DNA of 64,000 bases from Sambucus nigra (taxonomy: Eukaryota; Streptophyta; Magnoliopsida; Dipsacales; Adoxaceae): contig CASBWL010000040.1 of the NCBI GenBank assembly GCA_949130495.1, forward strand, positions 3,214,674 to 3,278,673, read 5' to 3'. The notes beneath the pieces were generated by a model. That model was given only the letters and a program-made list of their open reading frames with translations, was not told the origin of the DNA and searched no databases. A program made the position numbers and the translations under genes. This document shows positions 12,401-24,329 of this stretch, in pieces. Within the stretch, counting starts at the first letter, position 1. Each line of letters begins with the position of its first letter.

Positions 12401-13331
12401 TCTAACTCTCAAGAATGGGTTTTCTGGTATATGAAACGTTGAGGTTTTTTTGGTGTTTGGCTTGGGAGAAAACACTCAGCGGTTGATTTATGAAGAAACT
12501 AAAATTTCCTCTTTCTAATCTCTCTCTTTTCTTTCCATCTCTTCTCCCATCTCTCTCTTCTCTCTGTACTCTATCTCCTCTCTCAGATTTTACGAAATGG
12601 AAAAAAGTCTCAAAATGTTGAGGCTTGGGTCCTTTTTATACTAAACGAAGAAGGATCCAGAACATCGAACACAATCCTATGGATGGGATTGAATCTTGAC
12701 TAGTTGACTTAAATCCAATGGTTCCTCACAAGTGGTGGGTTATACGAATGATGATTGGTTCAAACTGGGATAACAAGGATTGACTCTCAACGCTTGCAGA
12801 TCGTTGATGAGGTCGATCCAAGGGTTGAGATGGTATACGCATTTTGTGTCTAACCGAAAACACAATCTAAGGCGACAGAAATGCAACACATGTATGAACC
12901 AGATACTGCATAAAACGCGTGTAGAAAGTAATTACAAAGCACACCTTGAAGTCTCTAACGCTTTTATATTCTACCCAGGCAAACAATCAACAAAGAAATT
13001 AACTTTTTGAGATTCAAATTTTACCCACAACACTTTTAAAACCATGTTTTAATTAATTTAAAAATCATTTGAAAATTATATAAAGTGATTTGAATTGAAT
13101 TAAATTGATTTTTAAAAGGATTTAAGTGATGAAAAAACATTAGTGCAAATATGTGATATGTATGATGCAGTGAAAGTGTCCTATTTGTGGTTTTAAGGTT
13201 AGAGATAACTTCCCTTTATATTGATCTTAAAGATTCTTTTGGATAGGATTTCTTCTTTGAGTCTGTACCTTTGATGAGAATTAACTTCAATATATGTAGA
13301 CTCAAGTAAGCCAATATATAGTGTGTTCTCA

Positions 13332-13346
13332 ATCTCCCCCTTTGGA
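13332..13346 (-). other. Copia polypurine tract
   Basis: On the minus strand CCAAAGGGGGAGAT directly precedes the 3' LTR start TGAGAAC. It is the expected plus-strand primer site. Confidence 0.8.
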
Positions 13347-13493
13347 TATCAAAGACAAAATTCCGTTGATTATTCATAACTCGTGGGTCAAAATGAAAAG
13401 AAGTCCTATTTGTCCTATACAAAAGTTCTAACTACCCTTTCCGATCCTAAAACTGAAAATAAGGTAAAGAAAATACATTACTCAACTATATAC

Positions 13494-16439
13494 TTTGACA
13501 ACTCCATATTTTTTGAGTAATTATTTTATATATATGTGCCATGTGAGAGGAATATATAAAATAATGGTAGCTGGGTCGAATATTATTTCAATGGATTTCA
13601 GAGATAATATTTATTAAGTTTTGTATATTTGCTATTGAATGAAAGTAAATAGCATTATAGCTTATTTTATTGCGTCATGTTGCTTTAAATGACGGTTAAG
13701 AGTTATATCCCATTTGGGTCAGTGTATGTAATTTAATATGACACTGGAACATGAAAAATTATAGGATATTTCGGGTGCCATTTTAGAGGGTATGGTTAGT
13801 CCGAAATTTGTTGAGAGGTTCAAAATAGGGGCCTAGTAGTATTTTTGGGTTCCGGGGCATTTTTGGCTAGTTATGATTTAATTATGTCATTACGAGCCAT
13901 TTTAATTGTGTAGTAGCATTTATGGGCTAAACTTATTGGAATTTGGGGTATTTTAGTTTGGCTTGAGCATTTAAGTTCATTTTATGTTTTAAACTCAAAG
14001 AGAGTTAGAGAGAGAAGGAGAGAAGGAGAGAGTTAGGAGAAAATGGAGGGAAAAGGCGACAAATGGAGATTAGAGCTTGGCATCGTCGATCCGAGGAGAG
14101 AATCCGAGACTATGAATATGAGGCAAGTTTTTACTTGCAAATATGTATGATTTGTGTGAATAAATTGTATATTAGTTGTGTTTTTGGAGATTTAACCCTT
14201 AATGGGTTTTTGATGATTTTGGTATATTAAACCCTTAACTCTTGATATAAATTGAATTTGAGTTAGAAATACTAGTTGATTATGGTGTATGAATAATTTG
14301 GGAAAGTTTTTAGTTGAATATTTGGAGTTAAATTGAAGATTTGGGAGTTTTGGGATTTTAGGGTTTATAAAAATCGTAGCCAGAATTGGGCAATTCTACA
14401 GGGCCAAATCGATTCGCCCTCCAAGCTAATTGATTTAGATATAGGGAAGGTTACAGGTCTGGGTAAACCGAATCGATTTGGGTTAGGGCCGAATCGATTC
14501 GGCTGGGGCAGTATGTTGGTTTTACTCACCGAATCGATTCTCTTTCTGGGCGAATCAATTCGCAATCAGGGGCAAATCGATTCGGCCCTAGGCGAATCAT
14601 TCGGATGCCGTGTTTTTTTTGTTAGATTTTTCTAATCTTATTTTTAGCTCTTTTCTTTTAGGTTCATGGCATAGGAACCTTCCCTTGGGAAGTAAAATAG
14701 AATACTAGGGGTTCAAAATAGGGGGATTAATACCCTAGATTAGTGTGGAGATGAATGGGGCTTATTCAGGGGTTTAGTTAAGGGATGTTAGAGTTGTTTC
14801 CCTTTAGTGAGTTAGCGGAGAACAATTGGAGAGTAAGATTGGATGTTTTAGAATCTTTGGATACTAGTGTTGAGGAGAATTTACCCTTGAGGGCTTATAG
14901 GATTGTTTTGAGATTTTAGAGACTCGGGTGAGGGAAATGGCACTTTGGGCCTTTTATTATTAATAAAATGTGAATTCGTAAATAAGAATTGCATATTTTA
15001 AAATTGGTAAATAATGGTGGAGCACAAATAGCTTTCAAAAGATAAAAGTGAATATTTTCAAATGGAAAATAAATTGGTAAATGATAATTTACTTATACAA
15101 ACCTCTCTGAATCGCTATCATAAGGGAAGTTACGGGCGTGAGGTGAAGTCCCCTGGATAATGAATGCTGGGTGAATATAGTCCTCGACCATATGACCGGT
15201 TATTATATGTATTGTGCGACTATGGGGTAATTTCGGGTGTGGTTATGACTCACACGCGGGTATATGGCCACTTCCCGACATTGCGTTAGGATCCCAGGTT
15301 GTCTTGTTTGATAGGCCCTGGAAGATGATAGCCATTTAGGGGCGCGCACAGTGGGGAAACCAGGACGGGCGGTCATAGAAATGTTATATAGAATGTGATA
15401 TATAAGTGTTCATAAATAATGTGTGACATTATTGGTATTAAGGCATTTTATGATAATAAAGTTGCTTTAATTACATTTACTGGATGTAAAAAGGGAAATG
15501 GGAAAATTATATGGAATGAAACCGATTTGGAAAATAATTAGTAAAATAAATTTCTTTAAATATGTTTCCTAAAAATAAAAGGAACTGTGTAAATAAGCCA
15601 TGTTGTGTAAAACGAAAAAAGGATGTAGTAGTAAGTAAACAAAGTTATGTTTTCTTACCCTAATGTGTACTCCTCATTGTAAGTTAAGCATGAACCTGCA
15701 GTTTATCTAATTCCCTTAGTTCAATAGGAAGTTTAAATTCCTAATATCCTAGTGTAACGTTAGGATGTGTTTTTAGTGGAGAGGTGAGGATGATTCTTAT
15801 TTCAGAGCGATTACAACTTGCTTAGTTTATTTAGTATTCCTGACTATTATGCGTTTTATTTGCACGCCTATCATATCAAAACGGGCACTGACCCGTTTAT
15901 ATTTTCTTTTCTTGCATGGTTTTCTCTTATGCCCAGGTGTTTCTCCGCAAAAAGGGCGCCTGATATGACCCTTATTTCTCAGTGTCAAGGAGCTACATCA
16001 TTTTTACGGATGTTGTAGGATTTGTATTATAGACGCATCCATCTTTTGTATACTCTAGTTAGGATTATGTTGAAAAATTCGGGTGTATTGCCCAAGTCTT
16101 GCATTCATTTTTAATATTGTGATATTTAATTGTAATACTCAGTGTAGTTGTTGTATTGGTCTGTTAATCGACAGCTTATTAGGTTATTTATTGTTGCATT
16201 ATTACTATCGTTTAGATTATTCAATTACTTTTGGTATCCACCTTCTTTTCAAATTGGATGGTCAAAACGTTTTCTTTTAAGTTTTCAAATTATATTGACA
16301 TCCATTTTCTCAAATATTGGGTGGTTATCGCGTATTATTATTTTCACGGCAGTGATGCTAAGAATGGCCCATCTATGATTCCTGCATTTATTAGGATATT
16401 AGGCTGGCCACCTTTTATTTGAATAAGCAGGTTGTCACA
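13494..16439 (+). mobile_element. Solo LTR 2 of the same long-LTR gypsy family, nested in the copia 3' untranslated region
   Basis: The segment starts TTTGACAACTCC (a decayed TGTGACAACCCC) and ends GGTTGTCACA. It is flanked by a perfect 5-bp target duplication TATAC at 13489-13493 and 16440-16444. Length is 2.95 kb with no internal coding. Shared landmarks with solo LTR 1 include the GAGGCAAGT stretch (14123), the AATCGATTCG cluster (14405-14600), the GGCGCGCACAGTGGGGAAAC block (15341) and GCAGTGATGCTAAGAATG near the 3' end. It is more decayed at its ends than copy 1. Confidence 0.75.
14403..14602. repeat. Cluster of AATCGATTCG palindromes in solo LTR 2
   Basis: Seven exact or near copies lie near 14407, 14470, 14490, 14530, 14550, 14574 and 14591. 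One perfect CCGAATCGATTCGG lies at about 14489. Its position within the LTR matches that in copy 1. Confidence 0.8.
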
Positions 16440-16852
16440 TATACAGACCAATACCCTATAAAATAGAATAAGCTATACAACGAGTCTCAAATGCCCGAGA
16501 CAATGTAAACACTGAATTGGCATATTAGTTGAGTTAGAATAAGTAATATTTAAGATCTTCTCCCCCAATTTTTCTCAAATATACAAGGGGTATAAATCAC
16601 AAAAATAAAAGATTAATTGATAGTTATCATGCCTATAGTTGTACACAAATACTCAAATCGTATGTTATTTAAAGGTTTTGTAAAGAGGTTTGCGAGCTAT
16701 TTTTGAGTATTCAGATATCCAATAATGATATCTTAGGATTCGACAAGGTCACGGATAAAATGATGTCTAATCTTAATATGCTTAGTTCGAGAGTGCATTA
16801 CAGGATTTTTGGAAATATTAATGGCACTTTGGTTATCACAAAACATGGTTAA

Positions 16853-19620
16853 TTATTTTTCGCTGACACCATAATCACTAAGCATTTGTCTAATCCATAG
16901 TAATTGAGCACAACAACTACCAGCTGCTATATATTCAGATTCGGCGCTAGATAATGAAATACAGTTTTGTTTCTTACATGACCAACCTACGAAATTTTTG
17001 CCTACATAGTAACAATCACCAGAAGTTCTCTTACTATTGTCCGAATAACCGGCCCAATCGGCATATATGTATCCTACAATAGAACTAGTCGTATCGTTTG
17101 TGTACCATATACCAAATTTTAGAGCGCCCTTTTTATATTTAATAATCAATTTTTCCCTCGATAACTGAGATTCTTTAGGGTTACTTTGATATCTAGCACA
17201 GATACAAACATCGAAAGATATGTCAGGTCGAGACGTGGTAAGATACATCAAACTCCCTATCATACTTCAATAAAGAGTGGGATCAACACTTTTCCCATTA
17301 TCAGCCTTAGAAAGTTTTGTTGAAGTACTCATGGGGGTTCTAAATTTTTTAGCATTTTCTAAGCCAAATTATTTAACTAAATCTGCAGCATACTTGGATT
17401 GAGAAATAAAAATACCATCATTGCATTGCTTTACTTGTAAACCCAAAAAATATTGTAGTTCACCCATTAGAGACATCTAAAATTCGGAATGCTTGATATT
17501 AGAAAAATTATCTACTTGTTTAGGACAGGTGGATCCGAAAATAATATCCTCCACATATACTTGTGCGATTAAGACATCTTGATTTTCGTTTCTAACAAAC
17601 AACGTTTGATCGTTTCTGCCACAGAAAAAATTGTGAGACACTAAAAATGTAGACAGTCACTCATACCAAGCACTAGGAGCTTGTTTCAAGCCGTATAAGG
17701 CTTTATTAAGCCTAAAGACATGGTCCGGGTGTACATGATCAACAAATTTGGGTTGTTCTACGTAAACTTCTTCAGATAAAATTCCATTTAAGAAAGAGGA
17801 TTTAACATCCATTTGGAATAATTTGAATTGCATATGATAAGAACTTGCAAGGAGGAGACGAACTGATTCTAGACGAGTAACAGGTGCAAAAGTTTCATCA
17901 AAATTAATTCCCTTAATCTGGGAGTATCCTTGAGAAGCCAAGTTATCTTTATTTCTAATGACCTCCCCATTTTCATCATTTTTGTTTTTAAAAATCCATC
18001 TAGTGCCTATAACCTTCGAATCTTTTGGTCTAGGAATAAGATTCCAAACATCTTGACTCTTAAATTGGATTATCTCTTCTTGCATAGCATTTATCCAAAA
18101 TGAGTCAATAAGGGAATCATTAATATTTTTAGGTTCCTCAAGAGAAACAAAATAAGAAAATTGTGCCATATGACGAAGTTGGGATCTATTTCAAACTGGT
18201 TTTGAAGGATTATTGACAATGGTTTTAGTGGGATGATCTTTAGACACCCAAGTGGGTATAGAAGGACTCTCAGGTGGTAGTGAATCAGTATCATCTTGAG
18301 GATCAGGGGATAAAATAGGTTCATCCTCATAAAATGTTACTCGTTAGCTGTCACTACTCCTTACACTAGTGTCATCTACAATTACATTAATTGATTCCAT
18401 AATAGTTTTGGTTCTATAGTTAAAAACACGCAAAGCCCTACTATTTTGGGAATAGCCAAGAAAAATTACCTTTTCTCCTCGGGTATCAAATTTTGAAAGG
18501 TTCTCTCTATCTTTCTAGATATAACTGATATTACCGAAGGTTTTAAAATTTTTTAAGTTTGGCTTTTTGTGGAACCATAACTCATAAGATGTTTCTTTGG
18601 AATTCTTTCTAAGATAGATGCGATTAATAATGTGACACACAGTTTGGACAGCTTCTACCGAAAAGTATATAGGGAGATTCTAAACATGTAACATAACCCT
18701 AGCCATTTCTTGTAAAGTCCTATTCTTACGTTTAACTATACCATTTTGCTGCGAGGTTTTGCGAGCACTAAACTCATGTTTATAGCATTAGCTACACAAT
18801 GCTCAGAAATACTAGAATCCTTGAACTCTCGACCTCTATCACTCCTAATTTGAAACACTTGGGTATCCTTCTCATTCTTAATTTTCAAAACGATTCTTAA
18901 GAATTCATTGAAGGTATCTTATTTATGTTTCATAAAAGCTACCCCTGTGTATCTCGTATAGTCGTCCACTATAACTAGGATGTAAAAGTTTCTACAGAAA
19001 CTAATAGTTCTTGAGGGACTCATGAGGTCCATGTGGATAAGTTCGAGAGGTTTAGTGGTAAGGAAATCTTTAACTTTCTTATGTGGGGATTTACTTATTT
19101 TGCCTTCTTGACAAGGTCTACATACATGAGTAAAAGAATTTTTAATTTTTGGTAAACCTCTAACTATCTCTTGGGAACTCAATCTTCTAAAGTTATCATA
19201 ATTTGTGTGTCCGAATCTATTGTGCCATAGATCAGAATCCTCTAATCTGGAAACATTACAAGATTCAGAATTGGGGATTACTGTGTAACAGTTTTTCGGG
19301 GTTCTATTTCCTATTAAAATACAATTACCTTTTTCATCAATAATTTTGCAGTCATTTTTTGAAAAGGTAACTGAGTGATTGGAATCACAAAATTATGATA
19401 TACTTAAGAGATTGTCTTTAAGGCCTTTAACTAAGAGGACATCATTCAGTCCAGGAAGCCCTTGCTCACTAAATGTTCCCTTACATTTGATCTAAGAAGA
19501 AACACCATCTACAAACATGACACTACCTCCAAGGAGATCTGTCTTGTTTTTTAATTCTATGTCTTCCCCGATCATATGTTTAGAACATCCGGAGTCTAAA
19601 TACCAACTAGTTTAAGTGCT
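16853..19620 (-). pseudogene. Copia pol: protease, integrase, reverse transcriptase, RNase H (broken)
   Basis: Decoded from high to low coordinate. The protease carries the aspartic motif DSGCSKHM near 19605. The GAG-pre-integrase zinc-binding segment runs about 19230-19105 (HNRFGH, then CRPCQEGK). The integrase core has its first Asp in HMDLMSP and its second in SDRGREF, but the third catalytic residue, normally Glu in the QNG..E motif, is Lys at 18731-18733. Reverse transcriptase spans about 18110-17400 with ALYGLKQAP, but its active-site box reads YVED instead of YVDD (changed codon 17549-17551). RNase H (17263-16853) keeps ADWAG and SSAESEY. Numerous stops and frame changes interrupt it. 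In the intact family this polyprotein copies and integrates the element's DNA; here it cannot be active. Confidence 0.85.
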
Positions 19621-20665
19621 TTGTGCCTTTAAAGCAGAAATGACAATGTTACTCTTGAGTTGGGGTAGTAAATCATCTTTTCTAATCCAAATAGACCTAG
19701 TTTTAAAAGTTTTGTGGCCTTTTGATTTAGAAAAGGTTTGAGGGGTGTTTCTAAATGATTTTTTCTTAGTCTTGGACCGTCATTTTTTATTTTTAGAGTT
19801 AGATTTGTTTGTGGCTTGTCTAGGAAGTACATAAGTATTTCTGAATTTCTTAGAATAGTTAAAGTTTTGGTAGGTTGGGGTGTATAAACTTTTCTAGAAA
19901 CATTCATTAAGGGTATGACCAAAAATATCGTACTAGGAACAGTACTAATGGGTATAGGACTTGACTTTCTTGCTGAAGTCTTCGAACATTGGCTTGGATC
20001 TATTGGGTACAGTAGTCCAGTTGTCATTTGGTTTAGATTTCTGTCTTTGCTCTCTGGCAGAAGGACAAACATATTTGGTCTGACTATTTCATTTCAACTG
20101 TTGATTGTACTAATTATGTGTTGATTGAGAGACATTAAGACTAGGTTCGCCTTTTGAAGATTTTGAGAAGTTTGGACTTGTTTTATAAAAGCAACATTTT
20201 CAGGAGAAACTTTGGACTATCTTCAAAACCTAGGCCAGACTATCTTCAGAGTCAAATTTTCTTCCAGTAATTTTTTTTCAGAAGTGTTGGTTTGTGTTTA
20301 AAACTATTGGCATTTTTTAAACACACTTGAAACCTTTTTCTCTTACTCTTCTAGTTCAACAAGGGTTGACTTGTATTTATGTTCAAATTCATGGTTCTTT
20401 TGAGTCAAATCTTTTATTTTCGAGGCATAGTCTTCAATCTCAGTCTCATGAGAAATACATTAAGCAATATAATCTTCAGTGTTCTTTCTAATGGTCTGGT
20501 TAAGCAAATTGATACGCTCACTTAAGGTTTTTATCATTTTTCTAGGGGAGAACTCTTCTTAACCGTTTTAGTGTATAACTCATGTAAACAAGACACATCA
20601 TTATCAGACTCCCTATGTGCATCATATGAAGTGTCCCCTATATTTTGGATAGGTTCTTTACTAAC

Positions 20666-21955
20666 TCACACGTTCAGTTCGTCATCAAAATTCTCACTTT
20701 GACTCACACACAGTCTTTCGGCAGTAATACGAAAAGAATTATCAACAAGATCATTAACAACATCAACAGGCATATCAAATTCATGAGCAGGAAAGCATGC
20801 ATCATCATTATATATTATCTTAGAAAAGAAAGACATGCAGTATTGATTTATCTGGGTTGACTCAGTTTCATCCTCATCAGAATCACTAGATTCATCCCAT
20901 GTCTTACACATATTGGCCTTGTTATTGTTGTTAAAACTAGTTTGACATTTACTAGCATAGTGACCTAGTTTACCACAACGATGACACTTAACATATTTTA
21001 TGTCAGGTTTAGGTCTGTTAGGTTCATAATTCCTCCTATTGTCATAAGTATGTTTGGTATTGTATTTGTCATGGGGTTTGTGAGATTAATTACCTTGATA
21101 ATTTGATTTGCCTTGTTTAGAGGCTACAACATTTCTAAATTTCAAATTCTTTTTGAAATTCTTACTCATAAGAGCTATTTCATTGTCAAGGTTTTTCAAA
21201 TCAAAGTTTTCAAGACAGTCAGTGTCAAAATCTATAGTGTTCAATTTAGGCAGTGGCAATTTAGATGAAAACACAACATTAGAACTAGAGGCTTTTTTAG
21301 TATGTCTAGTTAATTTCTTTTTGAAGTCTAGTTCCTATTCTACAGTCATCAGTTTACTGCTAAGTAATTCAGGAGTCATATTAGGGTCATTCATTTCCTC
21401 AATAGCATATCTCTTATTGTCAAGTTTAGAAGGCAATGACCTAAGAATCTTTGTAACAATTTCCTTTCTACTGTAGGTTATACCATTTGCATGAAGTTTT
21501 GTAAAAATATTAGTTAACCATATGTATAAATCATCAAAAGATTCATTGTCATTCATAATTCGGGTGTTATATTCCTGAATGAGCATTTGAGTTTTTCCAG
21601 CTTTGACACGTTCATCACCCTCATGAGCAATGACTAAAGTGTCCCATACCTCTTTAGAAGTAGAACATATGGATATTCTTTTGAATTCATGTTCATTTAT
21701 AGACATAAGGATGTCATTCTTTCCTTTGTTATTATCTAAAGACAATTTTTTCTCTTCCTTAGTAAATTCATTGAGAAGTTTCTTAATTCTCGTTGGATCA
21801 GTGGCTGAAGTAGGTTTAGTAGGATGTTCAAACACTGTTTAAATCATTTCCCAGACTTCATCACCAAGGGTTCCTTGAATGAAAGCAGTCATTCATATTT
21901 TCCAGTATGAAAAATTGTTTGCATCAAAGAGTGGTGGTCTCGATATGTTACCTAA
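20666..21955 (-). pseudogene. Copia gag (broken)
   Basis: The N-terminal segment near 21950-21900 contains RPPLFDANNFSYWK, the conserved start of SIRE-type gag (UBN2 family). Two stops fall between it and the 166-residue core (21835-21335), which contains STSKEVWDTL and the characteristic helix-rich body. A CCHC zinc knuckle (CHRCGKLGHYASKC) lies at 20986-20945, followed by an acidic SSDSDEDE tail. It would form the virus-like particle in an active element. Stops at several places show loss of function. Confidence 0.85.
20945..20986 (-). other. CCHC zinc knuckle of copia gag
   Basis: C-X2-C-X4-H-X4-C, intact at the sequence level; the RNA-binding motif of the nucleocapsid. Confidence 0.85.
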
Positions 21956-22044
21956 GTTCTCAAATTGTTCTTACATATTAAGAAATGTTTCCACAAAGAA
22001 GTTTCGAAAATAATTTCTCAAGTTTCAGGATCACAAAAGGTGTT

Positions 22045-22059
22045 CCCACTCTGATACCA
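22045..22059 (-). other. Copia primer-binding site (tRNA-Met type)
   Basis: On the minus strand TGGTATCAGAGTGGG begins two bases after the end of the 5' LTR. It is the standard plant copia site complementary to the 3' end of initiator tRNA-Met. Confidence 0.85.
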
Positions 22060-22061
22060 GT

Positions 22062-24324
22062 TGAATAAAGGCTTTAATGCTAAAAGCTTGTTTACAAGGT
22101 AAATAACTTAATGTTATAAATTGTGTAAACTCCGAGTAAACTTTTTGGAGAAAACTCTTTTCGAAAAACCCAAGATGTGTTGTAAAAGCTTTCTGAATAT
22201 ATGGATTAAATTTGATAGATGATTACCTTCCTTTTTTAAAATTTTAATAAACATCTACTAAAGTTACCATACATTCCCAATCACAAAAATAGTTTAGAAT
22301 ATTCAAAGAAATAGACATAGGAATTTTTAACTTGGTAAAATCCTTAAACAAGGGAAACATCCACGGTGCCCTCTACAACACAAAACAAAAATCCACTTGA
22401 ATAATGAATCAAGTTACAATACTTAAGCAAATAACAAAGATCCTAACCTAAGTTCAGAATATACCTACTTGATATTCTCCACTCCAAATGTAATCTGAAT
22501 TGGACTGATCTTTTCTTGCTGCTTCATTGCTTTTTCCTTGATCTCTTTCTCTTTGAATTCTGATTCCAGTAACTCTTTCAAAATCCAAGATTCTCAGACA
22601 GAACAACAGTGTCTAAGTGTTCGTGTGAGATAGTGTTTGTGATGTTCTACTACATGCAAACATGCTACTCACCCTCTCAAGATTTATATAAACTTTCCTA
22701 ACAAATTACAACAGTTCTAAAATGAAGGTTATTTATGAATCTGATTTTTTGAAGGTAAGAATTTTTAATCTTTTATTTATCCATAGATCTCAAGGATACC
22801 TTTCTCAGAAGACGGTTCAAGGTCTTAAACAATTTTTGCATTTTAAAAATATTGTTAAAATTGTAAACCTCCAATTGTGATCCAAACTAGACTACAAGTC
22901 TTCTTAGTCAAAATAGATTCAAGCTTAACATGCAGAGACTGATTCAACATATTTTGACATAAAACTTCTTTTCTCAGATCTAGGGTTATACCTCTAAAAC
23001 TTTAACAGAAGTTCTTTGTGTTCTTTTTATTTTTGTACACACGTATTTCATAAAACATGAAATAAAAATCATAACCACAAACAACTCACTAGATCTGAAA
23101 ATGTCTTGAAACTTAGAAGTTTCTATTTCAAAATTTATTGAAACAGAAAGGATCTATAATACCAGATCTAAAAGAGAAAGAGAAAATAAATCGTGTGATG
23201 TTATCTTTTAGAAAAACTCAGTTTCAACAATGAAACTTAAGTTTCTCATAGAGATGAGTTCTGAGAGAATTAAGAACTTAAAGAGGTCTTCAAATGAATA
23301 CACAACACTTAAAACACTGAAACCCTAAAAATGTCCAACTTTGAAGAATGGGTTTTCTAGTATATGAAACGTTGATGATTTTTTGGTATTTGGCTTGAGA
23401 GAAAACACTTAGAGGTTGATCTATGAAGAAACTAGGTTTTCCTCTTTCTAGTCTATCTCTTTTCTTTCCCTCTCTTCTCCTTTCTCTCTCTTCTCTCTCT
23501 ACTCTCTCTTCTCTCTCAGATTTTACAAAATGGCAAAAAGTTTCAAAATATTGAGGCTTGGGTCCTTTTTATACTAAACGAAGAAGGATCCAGAACATCG
23601 AACACAATCCTACGGATGGGATTGAAATTTGACTAATTGACTTAAATCCAACGATTCATCACAAGACGTGGGTTATACGAATGATGATTGGTTCAAACTG
23701 GGATCACAAGGATTGACTCTCATCACATGCATATCGTTGATGAGGTTGATCCAAGTGCTGAGATGGTATATGCGTTTTGTGTCTACCAGAAAACACAATC
23801 TAAGCCGACAGAAATGCAACACGTGTACGAACATGATACAACATAAAACGCGTGTAGAAAATAATTACAAATCACACCTTGAAATCTCTAGCTCTTTTGT
23901 ATTCAACCCAGACAAACAATCAACAAAGAAATTAACTTTCTGAAATTCAAATTTTACCCACAAGACTTTTAAAACCTTGTTTTAATTAATTCAAAAATAA
24001 TTTGAAAATTATTTAAAATTATATAAAATTATTTCAATTGAATTAAATTGATTTTAAAAAGGCTCGAAATATTAAAAAACCATTAGTGCAAATATGTGAT
24101 ATGTATGATGCAGTGAAAGTGTCCTATTTGTGGTTTTAAGGTTAGAGATAACTTCCCTTTATGTTGATCTTGAAGATTCTCTTGGACATGATTTCTTCTT
24201 TGAGTTTGTACCTTTGAGGAGATCGAGTTCTCATAAAAATCTAACCTATTATATCTAGATATCTAGACTAGTTGGAACTCCTATATATGTAGACTAAAGT
24301 AAGTAAATATATAGTGTGTTCTCA
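22062..24324 (-). repeat. Copia 5' LTR
   Basis: 2,263 bp, TG at 24324 and CA at 22062 on the minus strand. It is the uninterrupted counterpart of the LTR at 7698-13331 and provides the pre-insertion sequence for solo LTR 1. Confidence 0.9.
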
Positions 24325-24329
24325 ACGGT
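24325..24329. repeat. Copia target-site duplication, right (ACGGT)
   Basis: Identical to 7693-7697. Confidence 0.9.

Larger units (their letters stand above)
7698..13331 (-). repeat. Copia 3' LTR, split by a solo LTR insertion
   Basis: Begins TGAGAACACAC at 13331 on the minus strand, immediately after a purine tract, and ends at 7698. It aligns with 22062-24324 over its whole length except for the 3.45-kb insertion at 8103-11554. Net length is about 2.18 kb. Confidence 0.85.
7698..24324 (-). mobile_element. Ty1/copia retrotransposon, SIRE/Maximus-like, with two nested insertions
   Basis: Reading from high to low coordinate: 5' LTR (24324-22062), tRNA-Met-type primer site, gag with CCHC zinc knuckle, protease, GAG-pre-integrase, integrase, reverse transcriptase, RNase H, purine tract, 3' LTR (13331-7698). 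The PR-INT-RT-RH order is that of Ty1/copia. The RNase H end contains IAAGSCCAQLLWIRQ, close to the SIRE/Maximus lineage. Without its two inserted solo LTRs the element is about 10.2 kb, a normal size for that lineage. Many stops and frameshifts and two altered catalytic residues make it non-functional. The LTRs show about 13 mismatches in their terminal ~165 bases, so it is old relative to the gypsy element at 27244. Confidence 0.9.

Noticed and set aside
8103..16439. The long LTRs as DNA transposons, because their ends are inverted repeats
   Set aside because: TG...CA-type ends, a 5-bp target duplication, a TATA box and length fit long LTRs. The terminal inverted similarity is only about 11-14 bp, and no transposase or longer inverted repeat is present.
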